Assembly (NCBI GenBank): GCA_012934845.2
Contig: WNNJ02000017.1
Location: 55,268-119,267, forward strand
Length of the DNA stretch: 64,000 nucleotides
Direction: 5' to 3'
Source of the DNA: Pomphorhynchus laevis
Taxonomy: Eukaryota > Acanthocephala > Palaeacanthocephala > Echinorhynchida > Pomphorhynchidae
Numbering within the stretch: position 1 is the stretch's first letter; each line of letters starts with the position of its first letter. Below, piece by piece: positions 1 to 12,469 of this stretch. The translations under genes and the position numbers were made by a program. The notes below the pieces were generated by a model. It was not told where the DNA came from, ran no database searches, and worked only from the letters and a program-made list of their open reading frames with translations.

Positions 1-1060
1 AGAACAGATAGTTCATCAAGTTCGTCGGCTACAACCCCATGATCAAGATGTCGATTGCGTTTGGGCTAAAATAGACCTGGCTAACGCCTTTAATACGCTG
101 AACCGGAAATATTTTGTCAACGCGATCAGTAGGAATTTTCCAGAAATAAGTCGATGGACATCAAGGTGCTACGGCACTACCTCAAGCCTTCGGTTCGGTA
201 GCCTGGAACCTCGTCAGTCACGAAGAGGGGTGCAGCAAAAAGATCATCTCGGTCCAGTTCTGTTTGGCCTGGCGATTAATCCGATTGTCGTCCAGATCTC
301 AGAGATTAAAGGTATCAGCTTAAATAGGTAGTACCTCGACGACGGAATAGTAAGCGGCACTCCTGTGGCCGTGGGTGAGGCTCTGTCTCGTCTTGCTACA
401 AATTTTCCTGCGATTAGACTGTCTATTAACTGGAAAAAGACTGAAGTAATTGGTAGGGCTGACAAGGTCGATTTGATAAAGAACAGATGCCCATAGATCT
501 CATTGGTTAATACCACAAAACCTTCACAATTCGTTGAAGTTCCATTGGGTCTAAGGAGCATTGCTTGGGATACTTTGTCGATGTTGTACTACCATCCCTG
601 TGTCAAACTCTGGACTCGCTTCGTAGCTGCGCAACCGCTCCACGGGTAATCCATTTAATGAGCACAATAGACCCCACCTTCGCCGAAGAGCTTTTCCGTT
701 TGTTCAACAGCTTGATATTTAAGTGCTTTAGCAATATCACTTCTATTAAACCCGATAAGTGGGCGTGGATGCAAGCTAGCTTACGGCTGAAGATGGGAGG
801 ACTGGGCTTTCGAAGCTGCTTCCAACACTTTCAGACAGCCTTCCCGTCCAGTGTAGACACTGTTGCTAGTCAATTGAACCTTGACCCTAAAACTTCCCTG
901 GGTACAAATCCGTTTAATCTAACATTCCACAGCATGTAGGAAATTAACAAACAAATCAACGAGGATTATCTTATCACATTGACGAAGTGTGGCGCCGCAG
1001 GCTATTGGAGAATGCCGATCGTTTAAATACTGCCCGATTATTGGCAGTTTCATGCCTACA
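1..1060 (+). pseudogene. Decayed non-LTR retrotransposon reverse transcriptase, 3' part
   Basis: Frame 2 reads as a LINE reverse transcriptase. It holds a KIDLANAFNTLNR block around 70-115, a GVQQ..LGPVLFGLAI block around 225-280 and a YLDDGIVSG block (catalytic YxDD) around 331-357. A thumb and C-terminal part follows in another frame at 565-939 (WMQASLRLKMGGLGFRS) and fades near 1060. An in-frame stop just before YLDDG, another near 494 and at least one frame change show that it is dead. The 5' part lies before the window. I could not assign the clade. It probably sits upstream of, or in an intron of, the host exons at 1399-2547. Confidence 0.75.
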
Positions 1061-1398
1061 CGTGGGCAAAATCAAAAATTTAAACGCAGACATTTACCAT
1101 TTAATATAAAAATATTGTTCTTTTGAGTTTATCCAAGCTACGAATTTTATGTACAAAACTGACCACAATTATGCCCTAGCAAATAAAAGTCATTTCGATT
1201 GCTTGTACTCGAGATGTGTTATTCTTTTGGTTATTAAACGTTTGTTTGGTTTCTGCAATTTAGAAATTGCAGATAATGATAAACTACACTTAGTTTAACA
1301 ACATCTAATGCAATATTAACACAAATGCAATAATGGATTTTAATTTTAACTGATTCAAATCGAAACCCTTTTTTGCTAACTTTTTGTTTTTGTTTTAG

Positions 1399-2547
1399 AT
1401 ATTTTGAAAAAACCGCCAGACACTATAAGAAAGAAGTCAATATTAAATTGGACATTTAACAATGTCCTTTCAGAGATGTTTTTCTTTTATCTTCCACTGG
1501 TACTTGTTGCTGTGTTTTGCGGCTGCCATTGCATGTACATTATCGGAAACTTTTTGTATTGTAAAATAAAGGCAGTTTATAAAAGGTATTTAAGGTTTTA
1601 ATCTAAATAATTGAGTAATAATTAATTTAAATAAAATAAATAATTAAATTATAATAAATTAAATTTATTAATAATTTTTTAATTTATAATTAATAATATT
1701 ATATTTAGTATATATTAATATTAATTTAAATAATTAAGGAGTTGGATAAAAAACGTAAATGTAGTTTTAAATTTAAACTTTATTGTGTGCATATAATATA
1801 TATACAATATTATATATTATAATATATACAATATTATATGTACAATATTATATAAATTATAAAATTTATAAATTTTTTTTATAAAATATATTAAAATTAA
1901 TTTAAATAACTTGAGGAGTTGAAATTTTAAATTTAAACTTTTTTAAATGCGTATGTATGTGATATATAATTTTAACTATTCAGTTGTGAATGAATCCATA
2001 AATTAGTAATTAATAATTAATTATTGATTAATAATTAATCTATAAATCGGTAATGCCGATTTAAGATAAATCAAATCAAAATAACATATTTTCGCCAATA
2101 TATACGCGAAACAAGCAAATTTAATAGATGGATTTCGTAGTGCAGTTTATGTGCAGAGAACGTTGACTGGCATAAAAGAATACTCGAAAACTGCTCATCC
2201 ACAGAATAAAGAGTCATGCCAAGTTAATAGATGACGAAACAAAACGTTTAATTTTTTCATTACTATCTGCATTAAAGCTCTAAACAGGGAAAATAATATA
2301 ATGATCTAATATAATGCTTAAAATTTGAATTATTTTTAAATTATAGAAGCCAATTCTATTAAAATAACAAATACTCACTCGATAATTATTAAATTGGTTT
2401 GAACAGAATATCAGTTAAATTTATTTTTATTTTAATTTTAAGCACTTGTTTGTGTTTTGTAGGAGAAACGCAAATGATCCTTGGGTCGATTACAAGTCAG
2501 AAACTGATGAAACACAATGTAAAAGCATGGAAATTCCGGAAGAATAA
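1399..2547 (+). CDS. Last two exons of an unrecognised membrane protein gene
   Basis: Exon one is 1399-1585, after a T-rich tract ending TTTTAG, with donor AG|GTATTT. Exon two is 2463-2547, after TTTTGTAG, ending in TAA. The phases agree: AG from exon one joins G from exon two to give Arg. The first exon gives about 61 residues: a basic stretch (KKPPDTIRKK), then a strongly hydrophobic segment with aromatic and Cys residues (FFFYLPLVLVAVF to MYIIGNFLYC), probably one membrane helix, then a basic juxtamembrane stretch. The second exon is a short acidic tail ending SMEIPEE. This layout suggests a single-pass protein with a cytoplasmic C-terminus (inference). I recognise no family. The first exon begins with two bases of a split codon, so upstream exons must exist; they were not found and may lie before the window. 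Confidence 0.5.
1600..2460 (+). other. Intron of the membrane protein gene
   Basis: This is an AT-rich intron with TATAAT/ATTATA-type simple sequence at about 1640-1870 and short repeats of TAATTAATAATTAAT type near 2000-2040. No gene or element was recognised in it. It runs from the GT at 1586 to the AG at 2461-2462. Confidence 0.45.
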
Positions 2548-2549
2548 TA

Positions 2550-4395
2550 TTTTTTAAGGCCAAGGCCATAAATTTGTTAAATACCTTGTTACAACGCAGT
2601 TTTAATAACTTTATTTTGTAAGCATATAGTTAATTCCATGATTTTGATGTAAACTTAAATTTGTTGATGCTTAGAATATTAAAATAGTTTATATAAAATA
2701 GTTTATAAAGTATTTGATATTCTGTTTCAAAAGAGGGATTAAAAATGTTATGATTTGACAATAGTCGAGTTAAATTAAATTTTACAATATCCATTATCTG
2801 GATCACATAACTCATTTGATATTATATTTAGACTAATATAATATATTATATTTCAAATCGATAATTTATTTAAAATTCTCTGAAATAGCAAACGTTTTGT
2901 TTTAACAAAAACAAAGCACATTTTTGACGAAAACCGTTCATATTCCACTAATACACCAAACAAGTAAATCCTATCAATGTGTATATTCTTAATGACTTTC
3001 CTAGCACCTCATGGCCATCTAATGACATCAATAGTTTCAATAAATTCTAAATTGGCAAATCATGTATAACTAATCTACTATTAATTTACAAATTCCATCG
3101 AACTGTCGGAAATGCCACTGCCAATTTAACAATCACTGCTAATTAAATTATAGAGCAATAAGCGAGCACTAATGAAAGCGTTAAACTAATGAAAACCAGA
3201 AAAAATAATAATTTATTTATGTAAATAGCAATAATTTAAAAAATATAAGACAATGTATTGCTTGAAAATAAAACTTTAAATCCCGTTTTAATTGTGATTT
3301 GTAAATGAATTCTAGTTCAATATTTCAATATTTTACAGATTGAGTTCAAAAAGTCATGCAGTTGGATAGCCAATTCGCGATATCAGAAGTAGTCTTCGCT
3401 TGTTAATTAAATTTTTATACACGTTTTGATCTAAAAACCAATTCAGCGTTAGCACAGAGGTGTATTTTATAAATCAATAACAACGTTTTATTTTTTTTCT
3501 TATTCTGTAAGCTCTCTCTATAGCAAGGTTTTATTTTTATTTACAATAAGTCTGTAAGCTCTCTACTTCACAAAATTTAATAAAATATTATATATTAATA
3601 TTAAATATTTATTTATTATTTATTTAACGCAGTTGAATACATAATAATACTTTTAATCATCACTAGTTATTGAAAAATACTAGTTATCTTATATGAACGT
3701 ATATTTTACGGAAAGTAGCTAGTTACCGACGAGACCGAAGTATTAAATGATACCGAAGTCGAATCGAACGCTCCGACATGTTTCAAAGATTCGAGGAATT
3801 TCGAAAATACCATTTGATTAGACACATTTTGATTGGAAAATTCGATTTTGTTTATCAAAATGAAAAATCTAACTTTTTATCTTTAAATAATTTGAAAACT
3901 AAGGAAGTAGAAATCTCGAACAATTATCGATATTTTGTAGTTTACGTTTTTCGAATACAATCTACACTATATTTAGTGGTTTAAATAACATAACTTATAA
4001 TAACACATGTGTTATTTTAAATTTTAACACTTTTGAAAATTAAGGAAGTAAAAATCTTGAACAAGCAATTATCGATATTTTATAGTTTACGTTTCTCGAA
4101 TACAATCATAATTTTAAATAAAATAATTTATTATAACATATGTGTAATTTTTACATGTTATTATGTTTAATAATATAATATTTTAATATAATATTTAATA
4201 TTAAATTATATAATATTTAATAATATATTTTTATAATAATATAATTTTATTTTATACATTTATTTCAACAAATTTTTTATTAAAAAGATATACAGTAGAG
4301 ATTTTAAAAGCTCCTAATATCATTGTTTGAAATTCATAAATTTATTTCATTAACACCCCTTAAAATATACTTATTACGGAAAATGTAATATAATT
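2550..4395. other. AT-rich intergenic sequence with a short local duplication
   Basis: No convincing exon is present. A segment of about 70 bases at 3894-3963 (AAACTAAGGAAGTAG through the CGAATACAATC motif) recurs as a diverged direct copy at 4035-4107. The short open frame at 3778-3984 overlaps the first copy, has no recognisable domain and is probably chance. The rest is A/T-rich low-complexity DNA. Confidence 0.4.
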
Positions 4396-4399
4396 ATTA

Positions 4400-5385
4400 C
4401 AGCATATTTACACTTACTATATTCCGTACATAACTCCTCCACACTCCTCTTCTTCACAAGGTCTTCTAACCTTAGTTAAGTGCTCCTTAAGGTCTTCCCT
4501 CTTATTAAACTACTCGTCTCTAGCCCTTTCTCGTTTAGTTATATCACTTGTCAAGAACGATAAACGCATCATCATGGCCAATATCTACATACGGCCAGGA
4601 GAGATTTACAATAATCGTGATCTCCTAGACCGAATTTTAAGTAGTGTCTATGACATGTTACTAGGCGACCTAAAGACAGAACTGGTCGTTACATTAATGC
4701 AGCACTCCGCAGGGCCAAGAACAAATATCTTATACACAAACCAACAACCCTACCTTTCATTGATCTACAACAAATTCACTCCTCGACATATTACTGCTAC
4801 ATAGGATGTGGGTGTTAAAACCCTTCTGCACCGAGCAGTTGCGCCAACAGCTGGCCACCTTTTATGACCTCATACGCTGACGGCTAGAGGAAGATACGTT
4901 GATTTGAAGAAGGTTTCAATTTTATCCTATTAGAGTAGCCGTCTTTCAGGCAGCTATCCAACTCTTCCACAGGATTGGGAATGAGAGCTTAACCGAATTC
5001 AATTTCTACCTATCTTCGCAAGCTACCGGTATAATTTCGACTACCTATAAAGGTCGCATTTACAATGCCATTCCAACAAAATACAAGGTCATTGTAAAAA
5101 TGCTACACCTTCCTAATCTCTCTGCTTCTTTCAGCAGGTTCTCTCGAATAAATACTGGAGTTATAGATATAGGCTTCAACTGAGTAGAGACAGGATAAGT
5201 ATTGCTCGTCTTAATCCCTCTCAGGCTTTCTTTTGGAAGATATTCAAGAAGGATAAGTTTGCCTGCTGGAATGAGAGGGCATCGGCTTGGATTGGTAGCG
5301 TAGGCATTGATAGAGATTTTGTGGAATCTCTAGCCCTACATAATTACGCCTTCTCCCCAGTGACTTCAGGTGCAGGGACTTAAAT
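4400..5385 (+). pseudogene. LINE family A fragment: endonuclease and linker region
   Basis: This matches the two larger copies at 27.6-34.4 kb in both DNA and protein. It starts near the YTPYITPPHSSSS stretch of the AP-endonuclease and continues through MANIYIRPGEIYNNRDLLDR at 4574-4804. It runs on into the linker before the reverse transcriptase (KDKFACWNERA near 5260) and stops about 5385. Frame breaks are frequent. It lacks ORF1, the start of the endonuclease and the whole polymerase domain. The flanks are AT-rich and I saw no clear target-site duplication. Confidence 0.8.
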
Positions 5386-5389
5386 TATT

Positions 5390-6940
5390 ATGTAAAATTA
5401 CGGAAATATAATTATTTTTAATAATTATAAAATGATAATAATTAATTATATTAATTAATTAATTAATATATACTGAATTAATTATAATACGAAGATTTTT
5501 ATTACTAATGATAGAAGGGGCGTATATTTTGAGAAAGAAAGATATAAATATTTTTATGATTTCATAATCATAAAAATTTTATGGAAATGTTTAAATGTTA
5601 TCAACAATAGAATTTTTTCAATAAATATAAGATGGATAAAAATTTTAATGTTTCCTATGATTCATAAATTACATAATTATTGCATTAAAGACTTTAAGTC
5701 AAATAAGTTTATTGCTTAAGTGTGCACCATTAAGTAAATATATAAATGAATTATATCAAAATTAGGTCACAAAATGAGTCATTAAAATCACATGGATGCA
5801 AATTGAAGTTTAAACTTTACGTTACAGATTTAGTATTAAATCTGTAATTAGTATTAAATCGCTATATCTGACTTATAAATGATGTGGATACATTAAAAAA
5901 TTTAAAAAACTGATTTTAAAATTTTTAAATATTTTAACTTTTTAAGTTAAATTTATTTTACATACTGTCAAAGCTATCTTTAAAATATTATTTACCGAAA
6001 TTAAAGAGTAGTTGATACGTAAAGGAAGAAACGCGTACTTGTATTTACATTTTATATTACATGAAATATTTATACAGTTGCATTAATTAATCATTAACAG
6101 ATAATTAAGTAATCAAATTAATTAATCAATTTAATAAATATCAAATTAATTATTTGTTAAATAATAACTTTTTATCGAATTTAAAAAATTTTCTTTTTTT
6201 TAATGTATTAATAGTAATAATAATCCAGAAGACTATTTAGCATATTTAAAACTGAGCATTTCATTTTGAATATGAAATATCAAGCAAAACGATTGTATCA
6301 TAGAAATCATAAAATTCTTTATTATGCAAATATGATCTCAAAGATTCTTTAAATCAACATATAAAATAGTTTCACTTTCAAAATACAAAATTAAAACTTA
6401 CATTCCTGCCTAGAAAAGTCGTCTGATATCAAAAAATGATAAAGATCATAAACAGTTTGAATCTAAAATAGAACCATTTTAAACATATATTCTGTAAATT
6501 TTATAAATATAATTCTTATAAGAGATATCAATTTGATAACATCATAAATTTATTATTTGATACATTATAAATAACAAGTTAATAATGAGTTTAATAAAAT
6601 AAATAATGAACTTAATAAAATTAATGAAATTAAAATTAATTTAATTAATATTATTAAATTAATAATTAATTTCATTACTTTTTAATTAATTTTCTACATG
6701 TTTTATCAACAGGCATTTGTCTGTTACGTAAATCTTAATAGTTTGTCCCAAACTTATATCTGTCGACAAATCAGATCAAATACTGAGTCTACATATTTTA
6801 TACGATATATAAACAAAAATATAGATTAATAATAAAACATTATATAATAGTTTATACAATTTATATTTATATCAAGTTAAAATTTTTAATTGAAATTTAA
6901 AATAAAAGTCAATTGTTATGAATTGAATAATAAATAACAA
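5390..6940. other. AT-rich intergenic sequence
   Basis: I see no exon, RNA gene or recognisable element here. The stretch holds TTAATTAAT-type low-complexity runs (for example 5430-5480 and 6590-6680), and stop codons are dense in all frames. Confidence 0.4.
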
Positions 6941-6944
6941 CCGA

Positions 6945-7165
6945 TGTATCATAATAAGGATTAGAGGCCATCAAAAGGAATATAATTTATTTATGTGGCA
7001 AATGTGGACGGAGCCACTTACAGGTCTACTAATCAATAAAACTAAAAAAAGTTAGAGAAAAAAAATCAAATTCAGTTATGTACATTTGCAACAAATATGT
7101 AAAGAAACTGAATGTTATCAGATTTCGGTTTCTATTCCTCAACCCAACATAACAGAGCATGACCA
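6945..7165 (-). repeat. Repeat E interrupted by a LINE 3' tail (family D)
   Basis: The outer parts, TATCATAATAAGGATTAGAG at about 6948 and TCAGATTTCGGTTTC through CCTCAACCCAACAT at about 7117-7151, match the repeat at 21873-21952. The inner part (about 6978-7105) is, on the minus strand, the same 3' tail as at 15930-16055: a GAATTTGATTTTT tract, then GTGGCTCCG, CACATTTGCCACATAAA. The simplest reading is a short 5'-truncated LINE tail inserted into a copy of repeat E. Boundaries are approximate. Confidence 0.55.
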
Positions 7166-7169
7166 GACA

Positions 7170-8920
7170 CGTGCTACTGACGTATTTATTCTATGAAATC
7201 TGATTATCTAAATAATCAGATATATCTTATATTTCATATAAGATTTTATATAATTTACATAAAGTTACAATTCAAAATTGAAATTTAAAATAATTAGATC
7301 AGGTAACTGAGTCTACGTATATTAAAGTATTTATAAATTTAAACCAACGCTAATTCCTATTAATTTTTAAACATTATGTTATTTACATTATAAAAATACA
7401 AAATTATAGCTTACATTAATGCATCGATAAATCGTCAGGTATCAAAGAATAATAAGTCAATGCAAAAATATAAATTACTCAAATCAAATATTTTATGCAG
7501 AAATCTTTTATTCCAAAATTACATATGACCGCAATATTTTTACAGCTTCTTTATATAACTTTAAGAAGTAAATTTAGGCCAAGCTAAATGAATAAATACA
7601 TTAATACACGAATAAATGCAATAAAAACGTATAATATTATGATATAATTTTATCATAATTGTTTTATGCTGCTAATGATACGAACATTCGAAAAAGTCGT
7701 TTCGCCATATTTTTGCTCATCAAAATATGATGGCCAAAGTTGAGGAGAGCCATCAGTGGAGAGTATCTTCATTAATGACTCAAAATATGGCTAAACTTTT
7801 TATTTTTTAAAAGTTCGTGTAATTTGAAGCATCTACAATTATTATCTCGTCTAAATGAACACAAGCTTTTAAATATTCAAATTAGATTAATTTTCGTAGT
7901 AAAACAAAAATCAGACGAATTTCAATGGTAAAACCGTTTTCGAAGAAACTTATCTTTTTGCTATAAATTCAGGAGTACTTATAATTTCATTTATATAAAT
8001 CTCCAAAAGTAACCTACCCTCTTCGCTGCAAAGGCTGATATCATCTTCCATAAGCCGTTGTTATTCACCAATATACGAAACTTATATTCGACGTCAGAAA
8101 TAGCAGGACATAGAGAACACCGTCTAGAAATAAAAATTAAATTTATATAAATTAAAATCTCTTATCGACGAAACCATTAAGTGTCAAATCGAAAACAATG
8201 TGATGTCAAAGTCCCATTTTACCCAATCAGTGGTAAGATTCTTAAAAATATTCCTTGATATTCCTAGAATTAGTTTCTAAGCAGTAGGATGCAAACTAAT
8301 AGGAATATATGAATACATGTAATTGCAAAACGTGAATTTATAATCACAATTCAACAAGCGTGCCAGTTTTGGATAAATAAATAAGTAGAAAGGCTACAAA
8401 AGAGTAGAAAAATTGCCCTAATCCGATTTTAAAAACAGGAACTTCCTCTTCCTAAGAGTGTACTCGCTTAAATTTTAAACTTCATCACAAATTCAAAGAC
8501 ATTTAAGTTACCGATACTAAACTATTTTAATTAATTATCAAATTATTATTTATTATCTAATTATTTAACAATTATCTTAAAGACCTGCCTATTGACACTT
8601 GAATAAACAACTCACTAAATTAACAAATGCAGATGATACGTTTGCTATTTGTGATATACACAAATTGATGTACATGACATATTAAAAGCTATCAATTGTT
8701 TTGATGAAAATATTATTTATTTATTTTCTGACAAAATAAATAAATTATTTTAAACTTTTTAAATATTTATATTATAGATATAATATCTATAAATATTTTA
8801 CTAATTTATTACTATTATCCGGTTCATTAAAATACTGAGTTATAATATTTTATGTTTTTATATTTTTATTAATATTTATTAATCTACATTTATTAAATAA
8901 ACAAGAAACTTTATAAAATT
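7170..8920. other. Intergenic sequence with nothing recognised
   Basis: The stretch is AT-rich with scattered less AT-rich parts (for example 7670-7800 and 8010-8120). I found no exon with matching splice sites and no named element. Confidence 0.35.
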
Positions 8921-8925
8921 AGAAA

Positions 8926-9370
8926 ATGTCTTGTTTACAAAATTCTTGGAATATCAATTTAAAAAGATTTATTTCAAACAATAAGACATTAAATACTTCA
9001 AATATTGTTTTGTATAATAGTAAAATACCGAAGTTACACAACATTTTGAAAAAGAAACCCAAACATGATAATGATGGAGTTGTTTATAAAATTTCTTGTT
9101 TAGAATGCGATAAATATATGTGGGTCAAGCAGGCCAACCTTTAGAGATTATATTAAAACAATACAAATACACACCCAAAAAGTGTCCTAGTAGCGCTTTT
9201 GTAGACCATAGTTAAATTTAGATCACAATATTGACTGTAATAGCATTTTAAAATAATATAATAATATTATAATAATATAATAATACTGTTGTTTTAGCAA
9301 AAGAAAGCTATTGTTTAAATAGAAAAATTCTTTAAGCTTATTACATTCATAAAAACTCCAATATTATTAT
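8926..9370 (+). mobile_element. Penelope-like element fragment (GIY-YIG endonuclease end), broken
   Basis: The open stretch at 8926-9144 ends in a region with the pattern seen just before and at the start of the GIY-YIG nuclease of Penelope-like elements: a Lys-rich segment, then VVYKISCLECDKY. Downstream sequence to about 9370 continues the resemblance (FVDHSLNL..HNID-like). The element is broken, with several interruptions, and only this 3' part is present. A second fragment of the same element lies at 9829-10010. It looks old. Confidence 0.65.
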
Positions 9371-9374
9371 GCCT

Positions 9375-9500
9375 ATTTATAATGTACATTATATATACAT
9401 TATATTATATCATATATGATATATTAGATAAAATACATTGTATATTATATACATTGTATAATTATACATTGTATACAATATACATTGTATATTATATAAT
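9375..9500. repeat. AT-rich microsatellite-like array (TATACATTGTA type)
   Basis: Overlapping copies of ATACATTGTATA and close variants run from about 9380 to 9500 with ATATGATATATT interruptions. The unit is nearly palindromic. It lies between the two Penelope-like fragments. Confidence 0.6.
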
Positions 9501-9828
9501 CAACGAATCTAGAACTCGAACGTATTGATCGAGTTATATCGTAGAGTGTGAAATTTGTGACAGAGAAAGTCATTATTTGTATACTTTTGAAAACCTTTTT
9601 TTAAGGCAATTATAGCTGCGTAGTAATATTTATCACCTTCAAGCTGTTAAAAAACTGAGGATTATATGTAGTTAACGAAGATATCGAATTTTTGAAGTAT
9701 ATAATATATAATTATAATATAATTATATTATAAACTGAATGTTATCAGATTTTATTTTATATCATATATGATATATATTAATCGCACACGTTGAGAAAGT
9801 GCAAAACTATATATGATACCGTATGAAA

Positions 9829-10010
9829 CGTTAGAGATTATATTAAAACAATACAAATACACACTCAAAAATGTCTTAAGTAGAGCTTTTGTAGACCATA
9901 GTTAAATTTAGATCACAATATTGTCTATAAGCAAAATAAACCAATTGTTTAAATAGAAAAATTCTTGAAGCTTATTGCATTCATAAAAACTTCAATATTA
10001 TTATGCCAAA
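9829..10010 (+). mobile_element. Second Penelope-like fragment, same family
   Basis: From GTTAGAGATTATATTAAAAC to ATATTATTATGCC this is a close direct repeat of about 9140-9370, with small differences. It lacks the Lys-rich upstream part and one AT-rich stretch found in the first copy. It is broken. Confidence 0.65.
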
Positions 10011-10019
10011 TAACGAGTC

Positions 10020-11260
10020 TGACATTACGAATTATTTCTTATGCAATATTTTTTATTTTTTATACTTTTAGTTTCTTATAATTTTTATTTGTAACTTCAA
10101 ACTCAAACAGCTATCTCAAACAGTAAACTCAAGCAACAACCGTTTATCAATAGAAGCAATCGTTTAAAAAGATTTTATATAAAAATGATACATTCTTGAA
10201 AACGATTGTAACAGAAGTTAGCAAAATATTAATAATTAAAAATTTTATTTTTTTAATCCTTCTCCAAAATCAATAAAGAAAAATGGATCATCAAAATCAA
10301 ATATTGACAAATAATCAGAAAAATATTCATATTTTTAATGTCAACTATTATTTTCTTACATAATTGCAGTTCTGAAGAAATTTAATTTCTAATTTAGGAA
10401 TTAAATTAGAAATTGTATATTCGTTTAATTGCATTCGTTTAAAAGTGACGGACAATATTTTAAAAATTATTGTCACCAAAAGCAACGAAAAATAGAATAA
10501 TCTCATCTACATTATAAATAAAATTTAACAAGTTAAGTATTTACACGTGATCTTGTGTTGCCTGAGATACTTCGACCGCAGTTAGCTTGCATATTTCAAG
10601 ATTACGATTTAAAATAGCATCCAACAAGAAATTGGAGTCCTCTCAATAAAATATACAGCAGCTTGATAAGGATGACTCAAATGAACTGTTAATAACGAAT
10701 AGTTACCTGGGATGAAGGAAATATACAGTTGGGGCGCATGTCTGTTTCAACTATTTGCTTAAAAAAGTCAGACGAAGTGCTTCTCTGCTCATCTAGTAGC
10801 CAATTTCTAAATGCTTGGTATACTGTTGGATCTACCTAAATGACGTATTCGCAAATTTTACTGATCAGCATTGAAAATAGTCATTGCAATGTACGCTTCA
10901 ACAGTCTAGTAAAATATACGTTTAAAGAAACGTATATTTTTAGGCAAATGGTCTGAAACATATTATAAACAATATCATATGAACATCTCTATATAAAAAC
11001 ATTCTGTAAACGAAACAACGTTAAAATCAAAAAGAATTAATGACATATGAAAGCACTAAAAAATTAACGTGATGAAAATATTAAATTATGGGTACATATG
11101 TGTTCATCATAATTTTTTTATTTTTTAATATAAAAATTAATTAATCAAAACGTTCTGATTATAATTGACTGATTACATTACGAGATAAAACAATACAATC
11201 TTGGTATATTACAATTCGCTAATAAATCACACAAAAAGGTAACAATCAACAATAAGCAGT
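10020..11260. other. Intergenic sequence with nothing recognised
   Basis: The stretch is AT-rich with a mildly more GC-rich patch at about 10540-10900. No splice-supported exon or named repeat was found. Confidence 0.35.
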
Positions 11261-12460
11261 GGGAATACTATCGTTCAACCGTCGAACCGTTGCTGTTCCT
11301 TAAATGGACCTAATGCAAGAAGCAAAGTTTGTTTTGTTCGCTCAGGAAGAACTTGCACATATTGCTATGTAAAATCTTGTGCTAATCGTTTAAATTCATC
11401 CGACGCCGATTTAATGAACATAATATCAGCGCGTAGCACTTTCCCACATTTAAATCATCAATCCAAAACTACTAATGCTTAAATATCAACAAGCATCCAA
11501 TCACAATCAACCACTATCCATCCACAACATATTCGAGAGGTTTCTCATCAAGAAGGGGCGACACATGATGTTCAACTATTGACTGTCCTGTTTGGATACT
11601 GATATGTATACCAAAGCGGATTCCACCAGGTTTCCTTGAACATAAATCCTACTGCTGCTTCTGCGCTGCTTGAAATATTGACGAAATCGAACAAACCTTT
11701 TTTGCACTTTGCCGACCGAACATTTAATCAAATATCAACAAGTTTACAAAGCAACCCTATATCAGATTTCGGGCTGCGATGATATTTCGCAGCCCGAAAC
11801 CGATGTCCAATCTCAACAAACTCAATGTCAGTCGGGCTCCATCTTTTACGAAACTATCTTTAATTGATGTTTGTACAGCCGTACATCAATCGTTTGCCCA
11901 AATTGCTAAGTCCGGTTTTCCAACTATAACTCGCAGTGAATTAATCCAATCACTCCAGCCTACATCCAACTCATCGTCTTCGGATATAGTACATCAAGCC
12001 TTCTTAAAGCAATAAAACAAGACTTTAGAAAGTAATTGTCGAGGGACTTCATCAAAAGATGACAGAAAATAAGTTCCTGATTTACTAAATGAATTGGATC
12101 TCAGCTCTATTGCGTTTCAAAATAACAAATTTTGACGTCTAGCGGCTATTAAAAAAGAAGTGACACCATGCAAGCTAGTCACAGCATACCAACAAATCCT
12201 GGACGTCATTCAGTGCAACCAGACCTCTCAAAAGAAGACCGCACTCAATAATACAATATGCGCTAACTCTGCGGAAAGACCCAAGCAGAAAATCTAACTC
12301 AACGCTTTGTCATTCGACATGTCGCATCGTACCAATATGTGTCCACGTCGAATTCTTTAAACAAATGACTATCACCTATTAATCCTATTTATAATCATCA
12401 ATTGATTACATCTCCTAAAGAGCTACACAATAATTATTCGTTCAATAATCTTTACCCTAT
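11260..12460 (+). pseudogene. Decayed, more GC-rich retroelement-like debris
   Basis: Base composition here is clearly less AT-rich than the flanks, as in the other retroelement remains of this window. A 78-codon open stretch at 11779-12015 (start MIFRSPKPMSNLNKL) is Ser/Thr/Gln-rich and matches no family I know. Downstream text to about 12360 has a translated Gln/Thr/Lys-rich flavour like a LINE ORF1 but many stops. I infer the remains of a retroelement upstream of the endonuclease-like piece at 12470-13000. It could be an unrelated unique sequence. Confidence 0.3.
11767..11799. repeat. Perfect 13-bp stem hairpin
   Basis: TTTCGGGCTGCGA is followed by a 7-base loop and its exact reverse complement. 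The stem is GC-rich, unlike the surrounding AT-rich DNA. It lies at the start of the open stretch at 11779-12015. No T-tract follows it, so it is not a bacterial-type terminator, and its function is unknown. Confidence 0.7.
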
Positions 12461-12469
12461 AAACACATA

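Noticed and set aside
3778-3984. A 68-codon open frame
   Set aside because: It overlaps a locally duplicated AT-rich segment and has no domain, splice-site or codon-use support.
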